DNA of 26,261 bases from Gammaproteobacteria bacterium UBA4421. Lineage in GTDB: Bacteria; Pseudomonadota; Gammaproteobacteria; Pseudomonadales; Azotimanducaceae. Numbering within the stretch: position 1 is the first letter of the stretch; the number at the start of each line of letters is the position of its first letter. This document shows, piece by piece, positions 15,863 to 24,543 of this stretch. The position numbers and the translations under genes were made by a program. Under the pieces are notes generated by a model that had not been told where the DNA came from, made no database searches, and saw only the letters and a list, made by a program, of their open reading frames with translations. The stretch lies in contig DGQF01000041.1 of assembly GCA_002389675.1 (NCBI GenBank), positions 1-26,261 of the forward strand, read 5' to 3'.

Positions 15863-17431
15863 ATGAGCTGCCCTACTATGCGCCAAGTGAACCTATTGGT
15901 TGTCCTAGACGGGTTCGGATACAACACAGACTCCGACCACAATGCAATCGCTCTGGCCAAAACTCCGATCTGGAATCACCTCTGGCGAGAACACCCTCGA
16001 ACCTTGATCTCTGGGTCAGGTGAAGCCGTCGGATTACCACCGGGGCAGATGGGCAACTCTGAAGTAGGCCACATGAATTTGGGCGCCGGGCGCATCGTTT
16101 ACCAAGACTTTACGCGTATCAATCGCGCTATCGATCAGGGTGAATTTGTAAAAAACCACGGCCTAAACGCAGCCTTCAAAAAACTCGACCAGTCTGGCGG
16201 CGCCTTGCACGTCATGGGTTTATTGTCTCCAGGCGGAGTGCATAGCCACGAGCAACATATTTTTGAGCTGATAAAACATGCCGCACAGCGCGGCATAGCA
16301 AAAATCTATTTGCATGCTTTTCTCGACGGAAGAGACACGCCGCCGCGCAGCGCGGAGCCTTCCATTCGGGCAGCAGAAGATCTATTCGCAGCCCTAGGAG
16401 TGGGACAAGTGGTCAGCATTATCGGCCGCTATTACGCAATGGACCGAGACAATCGCTGGGATCGCATTGAGCGCGCGTACAATTTAATCGTTCGTGGTGA
16501 GGCGCCTTTTCACGCCAAAAATGGCCTAACCGCGCTTGAAGACGCCTACAAACGCGACGAAGACGATGAATTTATACAACCCACCGCTATTCACGGCCCC
16601 GATTCAGTGCCTGTTTCGCTCGAGGCCGAGGACGCGGTCATTTTCATGAATTTTCGGTCAGATAGAGCACGACAACTCACCCGGGCAATGACTCAAGTGA
16701 CTTTCGAGTCCTTCAAGCGCCGCAGTTTTGTCCCCCTCACCGAATTTGTCACACTGACTCGCTATGCACAGGATATCGAGCTCACCTGTGCATTTGACCA
16801 GCAAAAATTCTCAAACACGCTCGGTGAATACATTTCTGCACTTGGTTTGCATCAGTTACGTATCGCTGAAACTGAAAAATATGCGCACGTCACATTTTTC
16901 TTCTCAGGCGGAACAGAGTCCACCTATCCTGGGGAAAATCGGATATTAGTTAACTCCCCTGACGTTGCAACTTATGATCTGCAGCCCGAGATGAGCGCTC
17001 ATAGGCTAACGGACAAGCTCATCGAGGCCATCGGGTCAGGCCAATATGATCTAATCGTTTGCAACTACGCCAACGGCGACATGGTAGGTCACACCGGACA
17101 ATTAAACCCGGCAATCGCTGCGGTAGAAACATTAGACGTTTGTTTGGGGCGTCTGATGGAAGCCATTAATCAATCCGGTGGGCAAATGCTGATCACCGCC
17201 GACCATGGCAATGTGGAACAAATGCATGACAAAGCCAACAATCAACCGCATACGGCCCACACTCATAATCCCGTCCCTTTAGTCTATGTAGGCCCCAGCA
17301 GCCTCAACTTGGCCGATTCCGGGCGTCTGGCAGATGTCGCGCCTACCTTGCTCAATCTCATGGGGTTAGAGATACCAGCCGAGATGACCGGACAATCTCT
17401 GGCAATGCGCCATCAACCCGACAACGCATAG
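15863..17431 (+). CDS. gpmI: 2,3-bisphosphoglycerate-independent phosphoglycerate mutase
   Basis: This is a 522-residue manganese-dependent iPGM that interconverts 3- and 2-phosphoglycerate in glycolysis and gluconeogenesis. The phosphorylated serine is Ser66 in QMGNSEVGHMNLGAGR. VVLDGFGY holds the first metal Asp (Asp16). HAFLDGRDTPP, NFRSDRARQLTRA and NYANGDMVGHTG supply substrate and metal ligands, and TADHGNVEQM completes the alkaline-phosphatase-like metal site. Length is normal. A second ATG five codons in (15878) is an alternative start. It leads a gpmI-envC-ctpA-yibQ series seen in many Gammaproteobacteria. Confidence 0.97.
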   Translation: MSCPTMRQVNLLVVLDGFGYNTDSDHNAIALAKTPIWNHLWREHPRTLISGSGEAVGLPPGQMGNSEVGHMNLGAGRIVYQDFTRINRAIDQGEFVKNHGLNAAFKKLDQSGGALHVMGLLSPGGVHSHEQHIFELIKHAAQRGIAKIYLHAFLDGRDTPPRSAEPSIRAAEDLFAALGVGQVVSIIGRYYAMDRDNRWDRIERAYNLIVRGEAPFHAKNGLTALEDAYKRDEDDEFIQPTAIHGPDSVPVSLEAEDAVIFMNFRSDRARQLTRAMTQVTFESFKRRSFVPLTEFVTLTRYAQDIELTCAFDQQKFSNTLGEYISALGLHQLRIAETEKYAHVTFFFSGGTESTYPGENRILVNSPDVATYDLQPEMSAHRLTDKLIEAIGSGQYDLIVCNYANGDMVGHTGQLNPAIAAVETLDVCLGRLMEAINQSGGQMLITADHGNVEQMHDKANNQPHTAHTHNPVPLVYVGPSSLNLADSGRLADVAPTLLNLMGLEIPAEMTGQSLAMRHQPDNA

Positions 17432-17444
17432 GCAAAGCACAGTC

Positions 17445-18599
17445 GTGTCGCACCAACGGCTCAAGATCCAATGCGCGCTCATCGCCACCTTAATTTTTAT
17501 TACCGGAGCATCGCCACCGTTAGCTGTCGCGGCAACAGAGGCTGGCAAAACCTCTGCACAACTCGCGGCAGTCGTAAAACGTCTGAACGCCCTAGATCAA
17601 TGGCTTTCCGATGCAGGAGAGCGCCGCCGGTTGTGGCTGATAGAACTACAACGCAAGGACCGGCAGGTCGCTGAAATCAACCGGCAAACCGACACCTTGC
17701 GGACCGCGCTAAAGCGTATCGGAGTCGAACTCAGCGCCCTGAACGCCCGGCAGGACAAGCTCAACCGCCTGAGCAAAAAACAAGCCCAACTGATTAACGA
17801 GCACATCGGCGCCGCGTATCGTTTAACGGGCCAAGACTTCTTCAAACAACTACTCAATCAAGAGTCGCCCGACACATTTACTCGAATGATTCGCTATCAC
17901 CGACATTTCAGTGATGCTCGTTTTGAGCTAATTGAGGACTATGAGCAGACGCTTGATGAAATTAAACGCAACAACTCACAGCTCAGTGAACAAAAAACAC
18001 AACAAATAAAACAACAAGATACGCTCGTCGAAGAACAACGGCTACTGGACAACGAGCGGGAAAATAGATCTGCGCTTATCGCAAAACTTGATCTGGAGAC
18101 AGCCGACAAAACCATAGAATACGAACAGCTAAAACAGGACCAAACGCGCCTAGCCCGGCTTTTAGCTGAACTACAACAACAAATCGGAGACCTTGACGGA
18201 AGCGGATTTATCGCCGCTAAAGGGACCCTGCCAATGCCTGTTGAAGGAAAGATTATCCATGCCTATGGGGCCCAAAGAGCCGAAGGCAGACTTCGCTGGC
18301 ACGGCATCGATATCCGGGCGAAAGAGGGCACTCCCGTGCGGGCCGTCTATCAGGGTCGCGTCATTTTCGCAGATTGGCTCAGGGGCTTTGGCCTGTTGAC
18401 CATACTCGACCACGGCAGCGGTTATATGACGCTTTACGGACACGCTGATATTCTCAATAAAAATGTCGGGGACTGGGTTGAAAGCGGCGAACAGTTAGCC
18501 GGTGCCGGCAATAGCGGTGGGGCGCAAACCAGCGGCATTTATTTTGAGGTGCGGCATAAGGGACAGACAGCGGACCCGATCAGTTGGGTTGCTCGATGA
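17445..18599 (+). CDS. envC: Murein hydrolase activator EnvC
   Basis: This is a 384-residue periplasmic division factor that activates AmiA/AmiB amidases at the septum. It starts at GTG 13 bp after gpmI. A signal peptide of about 29 residues (ending near AVAATEA) is followed by a long coiled coil (about 35-250) rich in Gln, Lys and Glu. The C-terminal LytM/M23 domain (about 265-380) is degenerate. The zinc HxxxD reads Trp285-His-Gly-Ile-Asp289, and the HxH site reads Gly-Ile-Tyr in SGIYFEVR, so zinc hydrolase activity is not expected, as in known EnvC. Position between gpmI and ctpA supports the assignment. Confidence 0.92.
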   Translation: MSHQRLKIQCALIATLIFITGASPPLAVAATEAGKTSAQLAAVVKRLNALDQWLSDAGERRRLWLIELQRKDRQVAEINRQTDTLRTALKRIGVELSALNARQDKLNRLSKKQAQLINEHIGAAYRLTGQDFFKQLLNQESPDTFTRMIRYHRHFSDARFELIEDYEQTLDEIKRNNSQLSEQKTQQIKQQDTLVEEQRLLDNERENRSALIAKLDLETADKTIEYEQLKQDQTRLARLLAELQQQIGDLDGSGFIAAKGTLPMPVEGKIIHAYGAQRAEGRLRWHGIDIRAKEGTPVRAVYQGRVIFADWLRGFGLLTILDHGSGYMTLYGHADILNKNVGDWVESGEQLAGAGNSGGAQTSGIYFEVRHKGQTADPISWVAR

Positions 18600-18612
18600 A
18601 CACCAGCACAAC

Positions 18613-18632
18613 ACGCCTGCACCCACAGGCGT
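18613..18632. repeat. Inverted repeat between envC and ctpA
   Basis: ACGCCTG and CAGGCGT form a perfect 7-bp stem around a 6-base loop in the 56-bp gap. No T-run follows on the plus strand, so it is not a standard terminator. It could be a processing site or have no role. Confidence 0.35.
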
Positions 18633-18655
18633 CAAAAAAGTGAGCGCTTAAGCTA

Positions 18656-19822
18656 ATGCCAATGCGCAGCCTAACCCTCGTTGGCATTATCATCAGCATG
18701 CTAACCGGCCTTTGCCTAGGCGTTTTGGTTCACCTGAAAAACCGCATCCCCGCCGAACAGCAATCTGCCAAAACCATCAACGACGCCATAAACCAGATCA
18801 GCAACCACTATGTTGAATCCGTCAGCCAGGAGACCTTATCAAGCCATGCACTAAAGGGCATGATGCAAGGTCTAGATGAATATTCAAGCTTTCTGGACGC
18901 AGACGAGTTCCGCGCCTTACAAGCGACCACCACCGGCAAATTTGGCGGGATAGGTGTGCAGTTAGCAGTGGTAGATGGCTTTATTACCATCACCCGTGTT
19001 ACCGACGGCACCCCCGCAGCAGATGCTGGCCTGATTGCCCAAGACCGAATCATCGAGTTAAATCAACACCCCGCAAAGGGTAAGCTACTTACCGATATTA
19101 TTAGCGAGCTGCGCGGCCAACCCGGCACCGACGTTGATTTGCTAATCCAGCGCCAAGATCAAAAAACACCACTTGTGTTCAAGCTGATGCGTGCGGTCAT
19201 TGAATTGACAAGTGTTGAAGGGCATTTAATTGCCCCAGGATATGGGTATGTTCGAATCGCTCACTTTCAAGCATCCACCGACGACAACTTAACCCAAGTG
19301 CTGTCTCAATTGCACAAACAAAGTCCCGCTGGTCTGCACGGGCTGATCATTGATCTGCGCAATAACCCGGGCGGGTCACTGCAAGGCGCCGTCGAGGTTG
19401 CGGATCAGTTTCTCGACACCGGGCTTATCGTGACGACAAAAGGGCGCTTAAACTCCAAATCCGCTCGCTATCGCGCCACCAAAGGAGACGCGCTGAACGG
19501 TAAACCCATCGCAGTGCTGATCAACGGCGCGTCAGCCTCTGCCGCAGAAATTGTCGCTGGCGCACTGCAAGATCAGGGTAGAGCCCAAGTGTTGGGGGTT
19601 CAGAGTTTTGGCAAAGGCTCCGTCCAAACCCTCGTTCCCCTCACCAATGCTCAGGCTTTAAAAATCACCACCGCCCACTATTTCACTCCAAATGGACACT
19701 CGATTCACGATCAAGGTCTGACACCCGACATCGTTTTTGAAGGATCGGAAAACGAGCTGCTCGAAAAAGCCATGAATTGGCTTAAAAGCAGAAAAATTGA
19801 CATTGTGCCTGGTCAACTATAG
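18656..19822 (+). CDS. ctpA: S41-family C-terminal processing peptidase (CtpA type)
   Basis: This is a 388-residue periplasmic serine protease with an N-terminal signal/anchor segment (residues about 5-24). A PDZ domain (about 95-175, FGGIGVQLA to DRIIELN) precedes the catalytic core. LIIDLRNNPGG is the S41 hallmark strand. The Ser-Lys dyad is probably Ser295 in GASASAAEIVAGAL and Lys320 in SFGKGSVQ, 25 residues apart as in plant D1 processing protease. In other bacteria the family trims periplasmic proteins, including peptidoglycan enzymes, which fits placement after envC. ATGs at codons 1 and 3 both lack a good ribosome site. Confidence 0.94.
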   Translation: MPMRSLTLVGIIISMLTGLCLGVLVHLKNRIPAEQQSAKTINDAINQISNHYVESVSQETLSSHALKGMMQGLDEYSSFLDADEFRALQATTTGKFGGIGVQLAVVDGFITITRVTDGTPAADAGLIAQDRIIELNQHPAKGKLLTDIISELRGQPGTDVDLLIQRQDQKTPLVFKLMRAVIELTSVEGHLIAPGYGYVRIAHFQASTDDNLTQVLSQLHKQSPAGLHGLIIDLRNNPGGSLQGAVEVADQFLDTGLIVTTKGRLNSKSARYRATKGDALNGKPIAVLINGASASAAEIVAGALQDQGRAQVLGVQSFGKGSVQTLVPLTNAQALKITTAHYFTPNGHSIHDQGLTPDIVFEGSENELLEKAMNWLKSRKIDIVPGQL

Positions 19823-19959
19823 CTTATTTGTCGTTCCTTCGACTAAGGCTTTTATCCGGCCGAAAACGTTGGCAATATCACACCATGGCTTATCGCCTGA
19901 CTCGCGCCAAAGAGAGCGAGGCGAACACACAGCACTTGACTTAGGAAAGAGGGATCATC

Positions 19960-20754
19960 TTGTTAAAGCGATCAAGCACGCAATTAGTACTGCTATGGCT
20001 GATACTTATACCGTGGAGCGCACACCCTGCAGAGCTGGCAATTGTTATTGATGACATCGGCTACAACAAAACTTTGGGGGCACGTGCCATCAACCTCCCT
20101 GGCCAAGTCACGATCGCCGTACTGCCTTTTGCACCCCATACACAAGTATTGCTCAAACATGCAGTGACCAGCGGTAAAGACGTCATCGTTCACCAACCCA
20201 TGGAATCTCAAAGATCTCCGCACGCTGTGCGCGAACCGGATTCACTTACCCTCTCAACCGACTCCCAGCGTTTCGAAGAAATGCTGACCGCCGCCTTGGA
20301 TGCCGTACCGATGAGTATCGGACTGTCCAACCATACCGGCAGCCTGCTTACTCAGCACCACCGACCAATGCAGCAGCTAATGGTCACACTTAATCGCCGA
20401 GGCCTATACTTTTTGGATTCAAGGACCACTCCTGAAACTGTGGCCATGGCTGTTGCCTTGGAAAATAATGTTCCGGCAATCCAGCGAGACGTATTTTTAG
20501 ACCACAACCCCGACCCTGACGCCATCCATGATTCATTCGAATTGGCCCTTAGAGTGGCTCGTGCCAAAGGTCATGCGGTACTCATCGCTCACCCCTACGG
20601 CGTCAGCCTCGATTATTTAGAGCGTCGATTGGCCAACCTACCCAGCGATATTGGACTGATCAACGCATCCGCTTTGGCACAACGCGCCGTCAAGCGTCAG
20701 GTGCGTCCAACAGCGCTTGCCCAGCTGTCACATCTAACGTTCCTTCATAAATAG
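19960..20754 (+). CDS. yibQ: Divergent polysaccharide deacetylase family protein (YibQ/DUF610)
   Basis: This is a 264-residue exported protein. The start is TTG at 19960, supported by AGAGGG about 9 bases upstream; the signal peptide (LVLLWLILIPWSAHPAE) begins soon after. LAIVIDDIGYN opens the divergent NodB-like deacetylase fold, with VHQPMES, GLSNHTGSLLT and FLDSRTTPET further on and HPYGVSLDYLE near the end. The activity is unproven, and periplasmic cell-wall work is inferred from the envC-ctpA context. The upstream gap (19823-19959, 137 bp) shows no clear terminator or promoter. The last 65 bp overlap the 3' end of the converging hisA. Confidence 0.9.
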   Translation: MLKRSSTQLVLLWLILIPWSAHPAELAIVIDDIGYNKTLGARAINLPGQVTIAVLPFAPHTQVLLKHAVTSGKDVIVHQPMESQRSPHAVREPDSLTLSTDSQRFEEMLTAALDAVPMSIGLSNHTGSLLTQHHRPMQQLMVTLNRRGLYFLDSRTTPETVAMAVALENNVPAIQRDVFLDHNPDPDAIHDSFELALRVARAKGHAVLIAHPYGVSLDYLERRLANLPSDIGLINASALAQRAVKRQVRPTALAQLSHLTFLHK

Positions 20755-21436
20755 CCCGGCCTGTAATAGCACCAAATAACAAATCGGGCTCAGCGTGAAA
20801 AGCTACTTTTAACGCAGCTAGATCCTCCAACGTTGTCACGCCACCGGAGGCCACGACCGCCAGCTTGGATGCCTTCGCCAAGGCGAGCGTTGCCTCAATA
20901 TTCAGCCCGCTCATCATGCCGTCGCGGTCGATATCCGTATATACAATACCTGCGAGCGGCACTTGAGCAGCCGCTATCGCTAAATCTGTCGCCAGGAGCT
21001 CGGAGGTTTCGTCCCATCCCTGAGTTGCCACTCTGCCGTTTCTTGCATCTAATCCAAACCACACCCGATCAGGGTGAGCGTGCGCGATTGCCGCTAAAAA
21101 TTCTGGTTGAACAATCGCCTGAGTGCCCACAATCACACCCGCGACGCCAACATCAAAATAGGCATTGACCACCTCTTGGGTACGAATACCTCCACCAACC
21201 TGCACCGGCACATCTCCCATGACCTCAACCATGCTCTGAATTAACTCACGGTTACGAGGTTCTCCAGCAAAGGCACCATCTAAGTCAACAATATGTAGTC
21301 GCCGACATCCCTGATCACGCCAATGCGATGCCATGGCAACTGGGTCATCGGAAAATATGGTCGCCTCCGCCATTCGCCCCTGCCTGAGCCTGACACATTT
21401 GCCATCTTTAAGATCAATCGCCGGTATCAGTAACAT
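20690..21436 (-). CDS. hisA: ProFAR isomerase HisA
   Basis: This is a 248-residue (beta/alpha)8 enzyme that isomerises ProFAR to PRFAR in histidine synthesis. The catalytic acid-base pair is Asp8 in PAIDLKDG and Asp130 in FGLDARNG. HIVDLDGA, VQVGGGIRT, GVIVGTQA and TDIDRDGMMSG bind the two phosphates. It starts 3 bp after hisB, so they are co-transcribed. The usual hisH between hisB and hisA is missing, and hisF does not follow. Its C-terminal codons overlap the yibQ 3' end. Confidence 0.96.
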   Translation of the reverse strand: MLLIPAIDLKDGKCVRLRQGRMAEATIFSDDPVAMASHWRDQGCRRLHIVDLDGAFAGEPRNRELIQSMVEVMGDVPVQVGGGIRTQEVVNAYFDVGVAGVIVGTQAIVQPEFLAAIAHAHPDRVWFGLDARNGRVATQGWDETSELLATDLAIAAAQVPLAGIVYTDIDRDGMMSGLNIEATLALAKASKLAVVASGGVTTLEDLAALKVAFHAEPDLLFGAITGRAIYEGTLDVTAGQALLDAPDA

Positions 21437-21439
21437 ATT

Positions 21440-22036
21440 TTACAGACTGCCCTTGGTCGATGGCATGATGCCTGACATCCGCGGATCTGGAGTAATCGCC
21501 ATACGCAATGCGCGACCAAACGCCTTAAAAAGTGTTTCGGCTTGATGATGGGCGTTAATCCCTTTGAGGTTATCCAAGTGCAAACTCAACATGGCGTGAT
21601 TTACAAAGCCTTGAAAAAATTCACGAAGTAAGTCGACATCAAAGTCACCAATACGACTGCGCGTGTAGGACACCTCATAAAACAACCCCGGGCGGCCAGA
21701 TAAGTCCACCACAACTCGAGACAGGGCTTCATCAAGCGGCACATAGGCATGGCCGTATCGATAAATACCCGTCTTATCCCCCAACGCCCGAGCAAACGCT
21801 TGCCCCATAACAATACCCACATCCTCGACAGTGTGATGGGCGTCGATCTGCAGGTCCCCATGCGCTTGTATATCTATGTCGATCAACCCATGGCGGGCAA
21901 TCTGGGTGAGCATATGCTCAAAAAAAGGAATGCCCGTTGTCATCGAGCAAACTCCCGTACCGTCTAAATTTAACGTGACCTCTATTTGTGTCTCAGTAGT
22001 GTCCCGTTTTATCGTTGCTTTGCGGATGTCGCTCAT
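21440..22036 (-). CDS. hisB: Imidazoleglycerol-phosphate dehydratase HisB
   Basis: This is a 198-residue monofunctional IGPD that converts imidazole glycerol phosphate to imidazole acetol phosphate. The two manganese-binding motifs are HHTVED (His67-His68, Glu71) and HHQAE (His163-His164, Glu167). PFFEHML and the C-terminal STKGSL are also typical. There is no phosphatase domain, unlike the Escherichia coli fusion, as in Pseudomonas. The 75-bp gap upstream shows no clear promoter. Confidence 0.97.
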   Translation of the reverse strand: MSDIRKATIKRDTTETQIEVTLNLDGTGVCSMTTGIPFFEHMLTQIARHGLIDIDIQAHGDLQIDAHHTVEDVGIVMGQAFARALGDKTGIYRYGHAYVPLDEALSRVVVDLSGRPGLFYEVSYTRSRIGDFDVDLLREFFQGFVNHAMLSLHLDNLKGINAHHQAETLFKAFGRALRMAITPDPRMSGIMPSTKGSL

Positions 22037-22111
22037 AAAACCTGCTCGCTTTACCTAGTGCCCTATCGGACGCGGATTCTACGCGCTTGCGCGCAAATGT
22101 GAATCCTACCG

Positions 22112-22504
22112 CTAAAGCCTGTCTAATAGATTGCCATGAGGTAAAAATTTATTGGTACTGTGAGATTTAATCCAACGCGTGACCAACGAGTCATATGCTT
22201 GACGTGATTTCAACGTTTTAACAAACAAAATTACCGGAGACTGATCCCCCGCCTGCCAGCCGGGATAACACATTTCTCCCAGCGTAAAGATTCTGATCAG
22301 CCCCTTGAGTTCATCAGTAGACAAATCCTGCACCCTGGAAACCCAAAACTTTTGCACTGCAAAGGGCGTAAAATCTATCACTTGCTGATCTGTGAGTGTC
22401 AACTCATCGGCCAAAAATCCACACGCCTCATGGCGCAGGTCATTCAGCGCATCCTCATCCAAGGTGTCTGTTAACGCGTTTGGATCAAACGTACCTACCG
22501 ACAT
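22112..22504 (-). CDS. Conserved hypothetical protein
   Basis: This is a 130-residue acidic, apparently cytoplasmic protein without a signal peptide or membrane segment. It is helical in character (LDEDALNDLRHEACGFLADE, LTDQQVIDFTPFAVQKF) and contains GEMCYPGWQAGDQSPVI. I do not recognise a named family. GGTGGAAT precedes the ATG. It lies 75 bp upstream of hisB on the same strand and could share its transcript. No function can be assigned. Confidence 0.7.
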   Translation of the reverse strand: MSVGTFDPNALTDTLDEDALNDLRHEACGFLADELTLTDQQVIDFTPFAVQKFWVSRVQDLSTDELKGLIRIFTLGEMCYPGWQAGDQSPVILFVKTLKSRQAYDSLVTRWIKSHSTNKFLPHGNLLDRL

Positions 22505-22620
22505 AATTCCACCCCTGATTACTCACTATAAACATCCTATTTGACTCAACGTTAGTACCAACATTCGGCAAACGTCACAGCCAGAAATTAATCTTGCAAA
22601 GCTTTACATAGCTACCACAA

Positions 22621-22899
22621 GTGCGCCAACCGAATATGCTCAAATACACACTATTGTCTCTCGACCAGATCAGCATAGACAGGAGCGTTATCATCAACAA
22701 ACGTATTTATCTATCCGACGATGACCAGTGGTATTGGCGTCTTCGAGGGGGAGATACCGTCGGGCCATTCGACTCTCAAGAAGCAGCGGAGCTGTCGCTA
22801 GCGGAGAAAATGCGCAGCTGGCACAACCCAACAGGAAGACCAATTAAGCAAGCCAAGACTCGTCTGGCATTCTTACTGCGCCGTTCAGCAACGGATTAG
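22621..22899 (+). CDS. Small DUF6316-like protein
   Basis: This is a 92-residue protein with a WYWRLRGGDTVGPFDSQEAAE motif that resembles the DUF6316/GYF-like pattern (aromatic pair, then VGPF) of short gammaproteobacterial proteins. The start is uncertain: GTG at 22621 or ATG at 22636, neither with a clear ribosome site. It is divergent from the 22112-22504 gene (116-bp gap, no convincing promoter) and lies 46 bp before the AsmA gene. Function unknown. Confidence 0.6.
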   Translation: MRQPNMLKYTLLSLDQISIDRSVIINKRIYLSDDDQWYWRLRGGDTVGPFDSQEAAELSLAEKMRSWHNPTGRPIKQAKTRLAFLLRRSATD

Positions 22900-22945
22900 G
22901 TATAAACCTTTATACTGCAAGCCCAGTTACCATCAGGGCAACCCA

Positions 22946-24487
22946 ATGCCGTTCCTATCGCGAGCATCCATCGGGGCTTTAGCAGTCATTACAATCGCAG
23001 TTGTCACGTTTATCTTGTCAATTCAAGACAATGAGCGCATCAGCCTAGGACTAAAAACGGCCATTGAGTCCAACAGTAACTTCACCGCGGAATTCACAGA
23101 ACCGTTCAAATGGTCCTTCTCGCCCGCACCCACGCTACAAATTTCAGACTTCGCCCTACACGACAAGCAAACCAAAGTATCTATTGCTCAACTTGAGCTG
23201 CAGCTTAACTGGTCCGCCCTGTGGACGGACCCCAGCCGATGGCAAATCAAAAATCTCGATGTGACACAGGCGGCTATCCGCCGGGGCTCACGCCAAGCCG
23301 ATATAGGGCAATTGACCGTGTCTGATTTCGCAGTTGGCCACCCCAGCAGCTTTTTTTTAGCCGCGAGTGTAACCACCACAGCAGGGGCTCCACCCATAAA
23401 TTCCCTGGTTGAAGGTCAATTTATCGTTGGACATCAAACCAAGAACAACAACCACAGCATCAAATTCACTCAGCTCACCCTTCACGGGCCCACCGCAGAG
23501 GGCAAGTGCAAGGGAGAAATCCACAGGCTAACACCGACAAACCATCAAGCCGCAGCAACCAACAACGTCGATCAAGGCGCAACCACTCTGTTGCCTCTCA
23601 ACGCCTTGCGCCCCTACGACTTTCAGCTCAACTGTCTGCTAAAACACATCCGGTGGGGCGGCGAATCTGTAGGCGTCACGTCACTTGAGCTGGAAAAGGC
23701 TGCCGGCCAAATTGCCGCTAGAATTGACGCTCAAGAATTTCTCGAGGGCACTTTTTCTGCTGTTGTTAACATCGATACGCAGCGTCAACCGCTGCATTGG
23801 CATATTACACCGCGCCTGGAGGACATCAACAGCGAACGTCTAGTGGCCTACAGTGGCCAGGGGCTCACTTGGGCATCTACCCTTGGCGCTGACAGCACAA
23901 TTACACTGAGCGGTAATTCAAGAGAGGCACTGTTAGCGTCACTCTCCGCAAAAACTCAATTCAATAGCGGCCGAGGCAAACTTTCTATCGCCAAAATCAA
24001 GCAACAACTGGAACAAATCAGTCTATTGAACGGACAAGCTCAAACCATCACGAAGTGGCCTGAGCCTTGGACCTACGCCTGGCTGGGCGGTCAGTGGACC
24101 ATCGATGGCACTCGACACCAGCTGAAGTTAACAATAGACAACGTCAGTCTTGACGCAAGCGGCACTTACAGTGACACCACAAAGACCTTTGACCTGCTGG
24201 GCAATATCACCTTCAAAGACCCCGTCCAAGACAACGGGCTGAAAATCAACCGGTTGCTAATGGGCATACCCCTTCCTTTTCAGTGCAAAGGCACTGTCTT
24301 TGAATCTGCCTGCGAGTTCGATAGCAAAGGGGCAAAAAAATTGCTGGCGAACGCCCTGCGACAGGGGGATGATTCTGCTCTGCGGCAAAAACTGGAGACC
24401 AAAATTAATGAGAATGTTCCGGAAGCCTATCGAGAAACGGCAAGGGGAATACTGGATTTATTGGGTCGAGCGTTAGAAAACGACTAA
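22946..24487 (+). CDS. AsmA family protein
   Basis: This is a 513-residue protein with one N-terminal membrane helix (about 9-27) and a long periplasmic beta-rich body. The N-terminal AsmA motif region (ISDFALHDKQTKVSIAQLEL) and the C-terminal region (DASGTYSDTTKTFDLLGNITF) fit the AsmA/TamB-like repeating beta-groove proteins linked to lipid traffic between the membranes. The gene is followed at once by mutY and yggX, as in Pseudomonas. AGGGCAACCC precedes the ATG. Its TAA stop overlaps the ATG of an 18-codon reading frame. Confidence 0.85.
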   Translation: MPFLSRASIGALAVITIAVVTFILSIQDNERISLGLKTAIESNSNFTAEFTEPFKWSFSPAPTLQISDFALHDKQTKVSIAQLELQLNWSALWTDPSRWQIKNLDVTQAAIRRGSRQADIGQLTVSDFAVGHPSSFFLAASVTTTAGAPPINSLVEGQFIVGHQTKNNNHSIKFTQLTLHGPTAEGKCKGEIHRLTPTNHQAAATNNVDQGATTLLPLNALRPYDFQLNCLLKHIRWGGESVGVTSLELEKAAGQIAARIDAQEFLEGTFSAVVNIDTQRQPLHWHITPRLEDINSERLVAYSGQGLTWASTLGADSTITLSGNSREALLASLSAKTQFNSGRGKLSIAKIKQQLEQISLLNGQAQTITKWPEPWTYAWLGGQWTIDGTRHQLKLTIDNVSLDASGTYSDTTKTFDLLGNITFKDPVQDNGLKINRLLMGIPLPFQCKGTVFESACEFDSKGAKKLLANALRQGDDSALRQKLETKINENVPEAYRETARGILDLLGRALEND

Positions 24488-24543
24488 TGGTTACCACAGA
24501 GCCATCCAAGCCTTGCGGCATCAACAACACAAGCCTGCGCTGA
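24487..24543 (+). other. Possible 18-codon bridging reading frame between asmA and mutY
   Basis: An ATG overlaps the asmA stop (TAATG), and the frame ends in a TGA that overlaps the mutY ATG (TGATG). It reads MVTTEPSKPCGINNTSLR. The geometry would let ribosomes reinitiate from asmA into mutY, whose own ribosome site is poor. It could also be chance. Confidence 0.35.

Noticed and set aside
18290..18590. EnvC as an active M23 zinc peptidase
   Set aside because: The WHGID sequence first looks like a zinc motif, but aligned to LytM the His is shifted by one position and the HxH site is lost.
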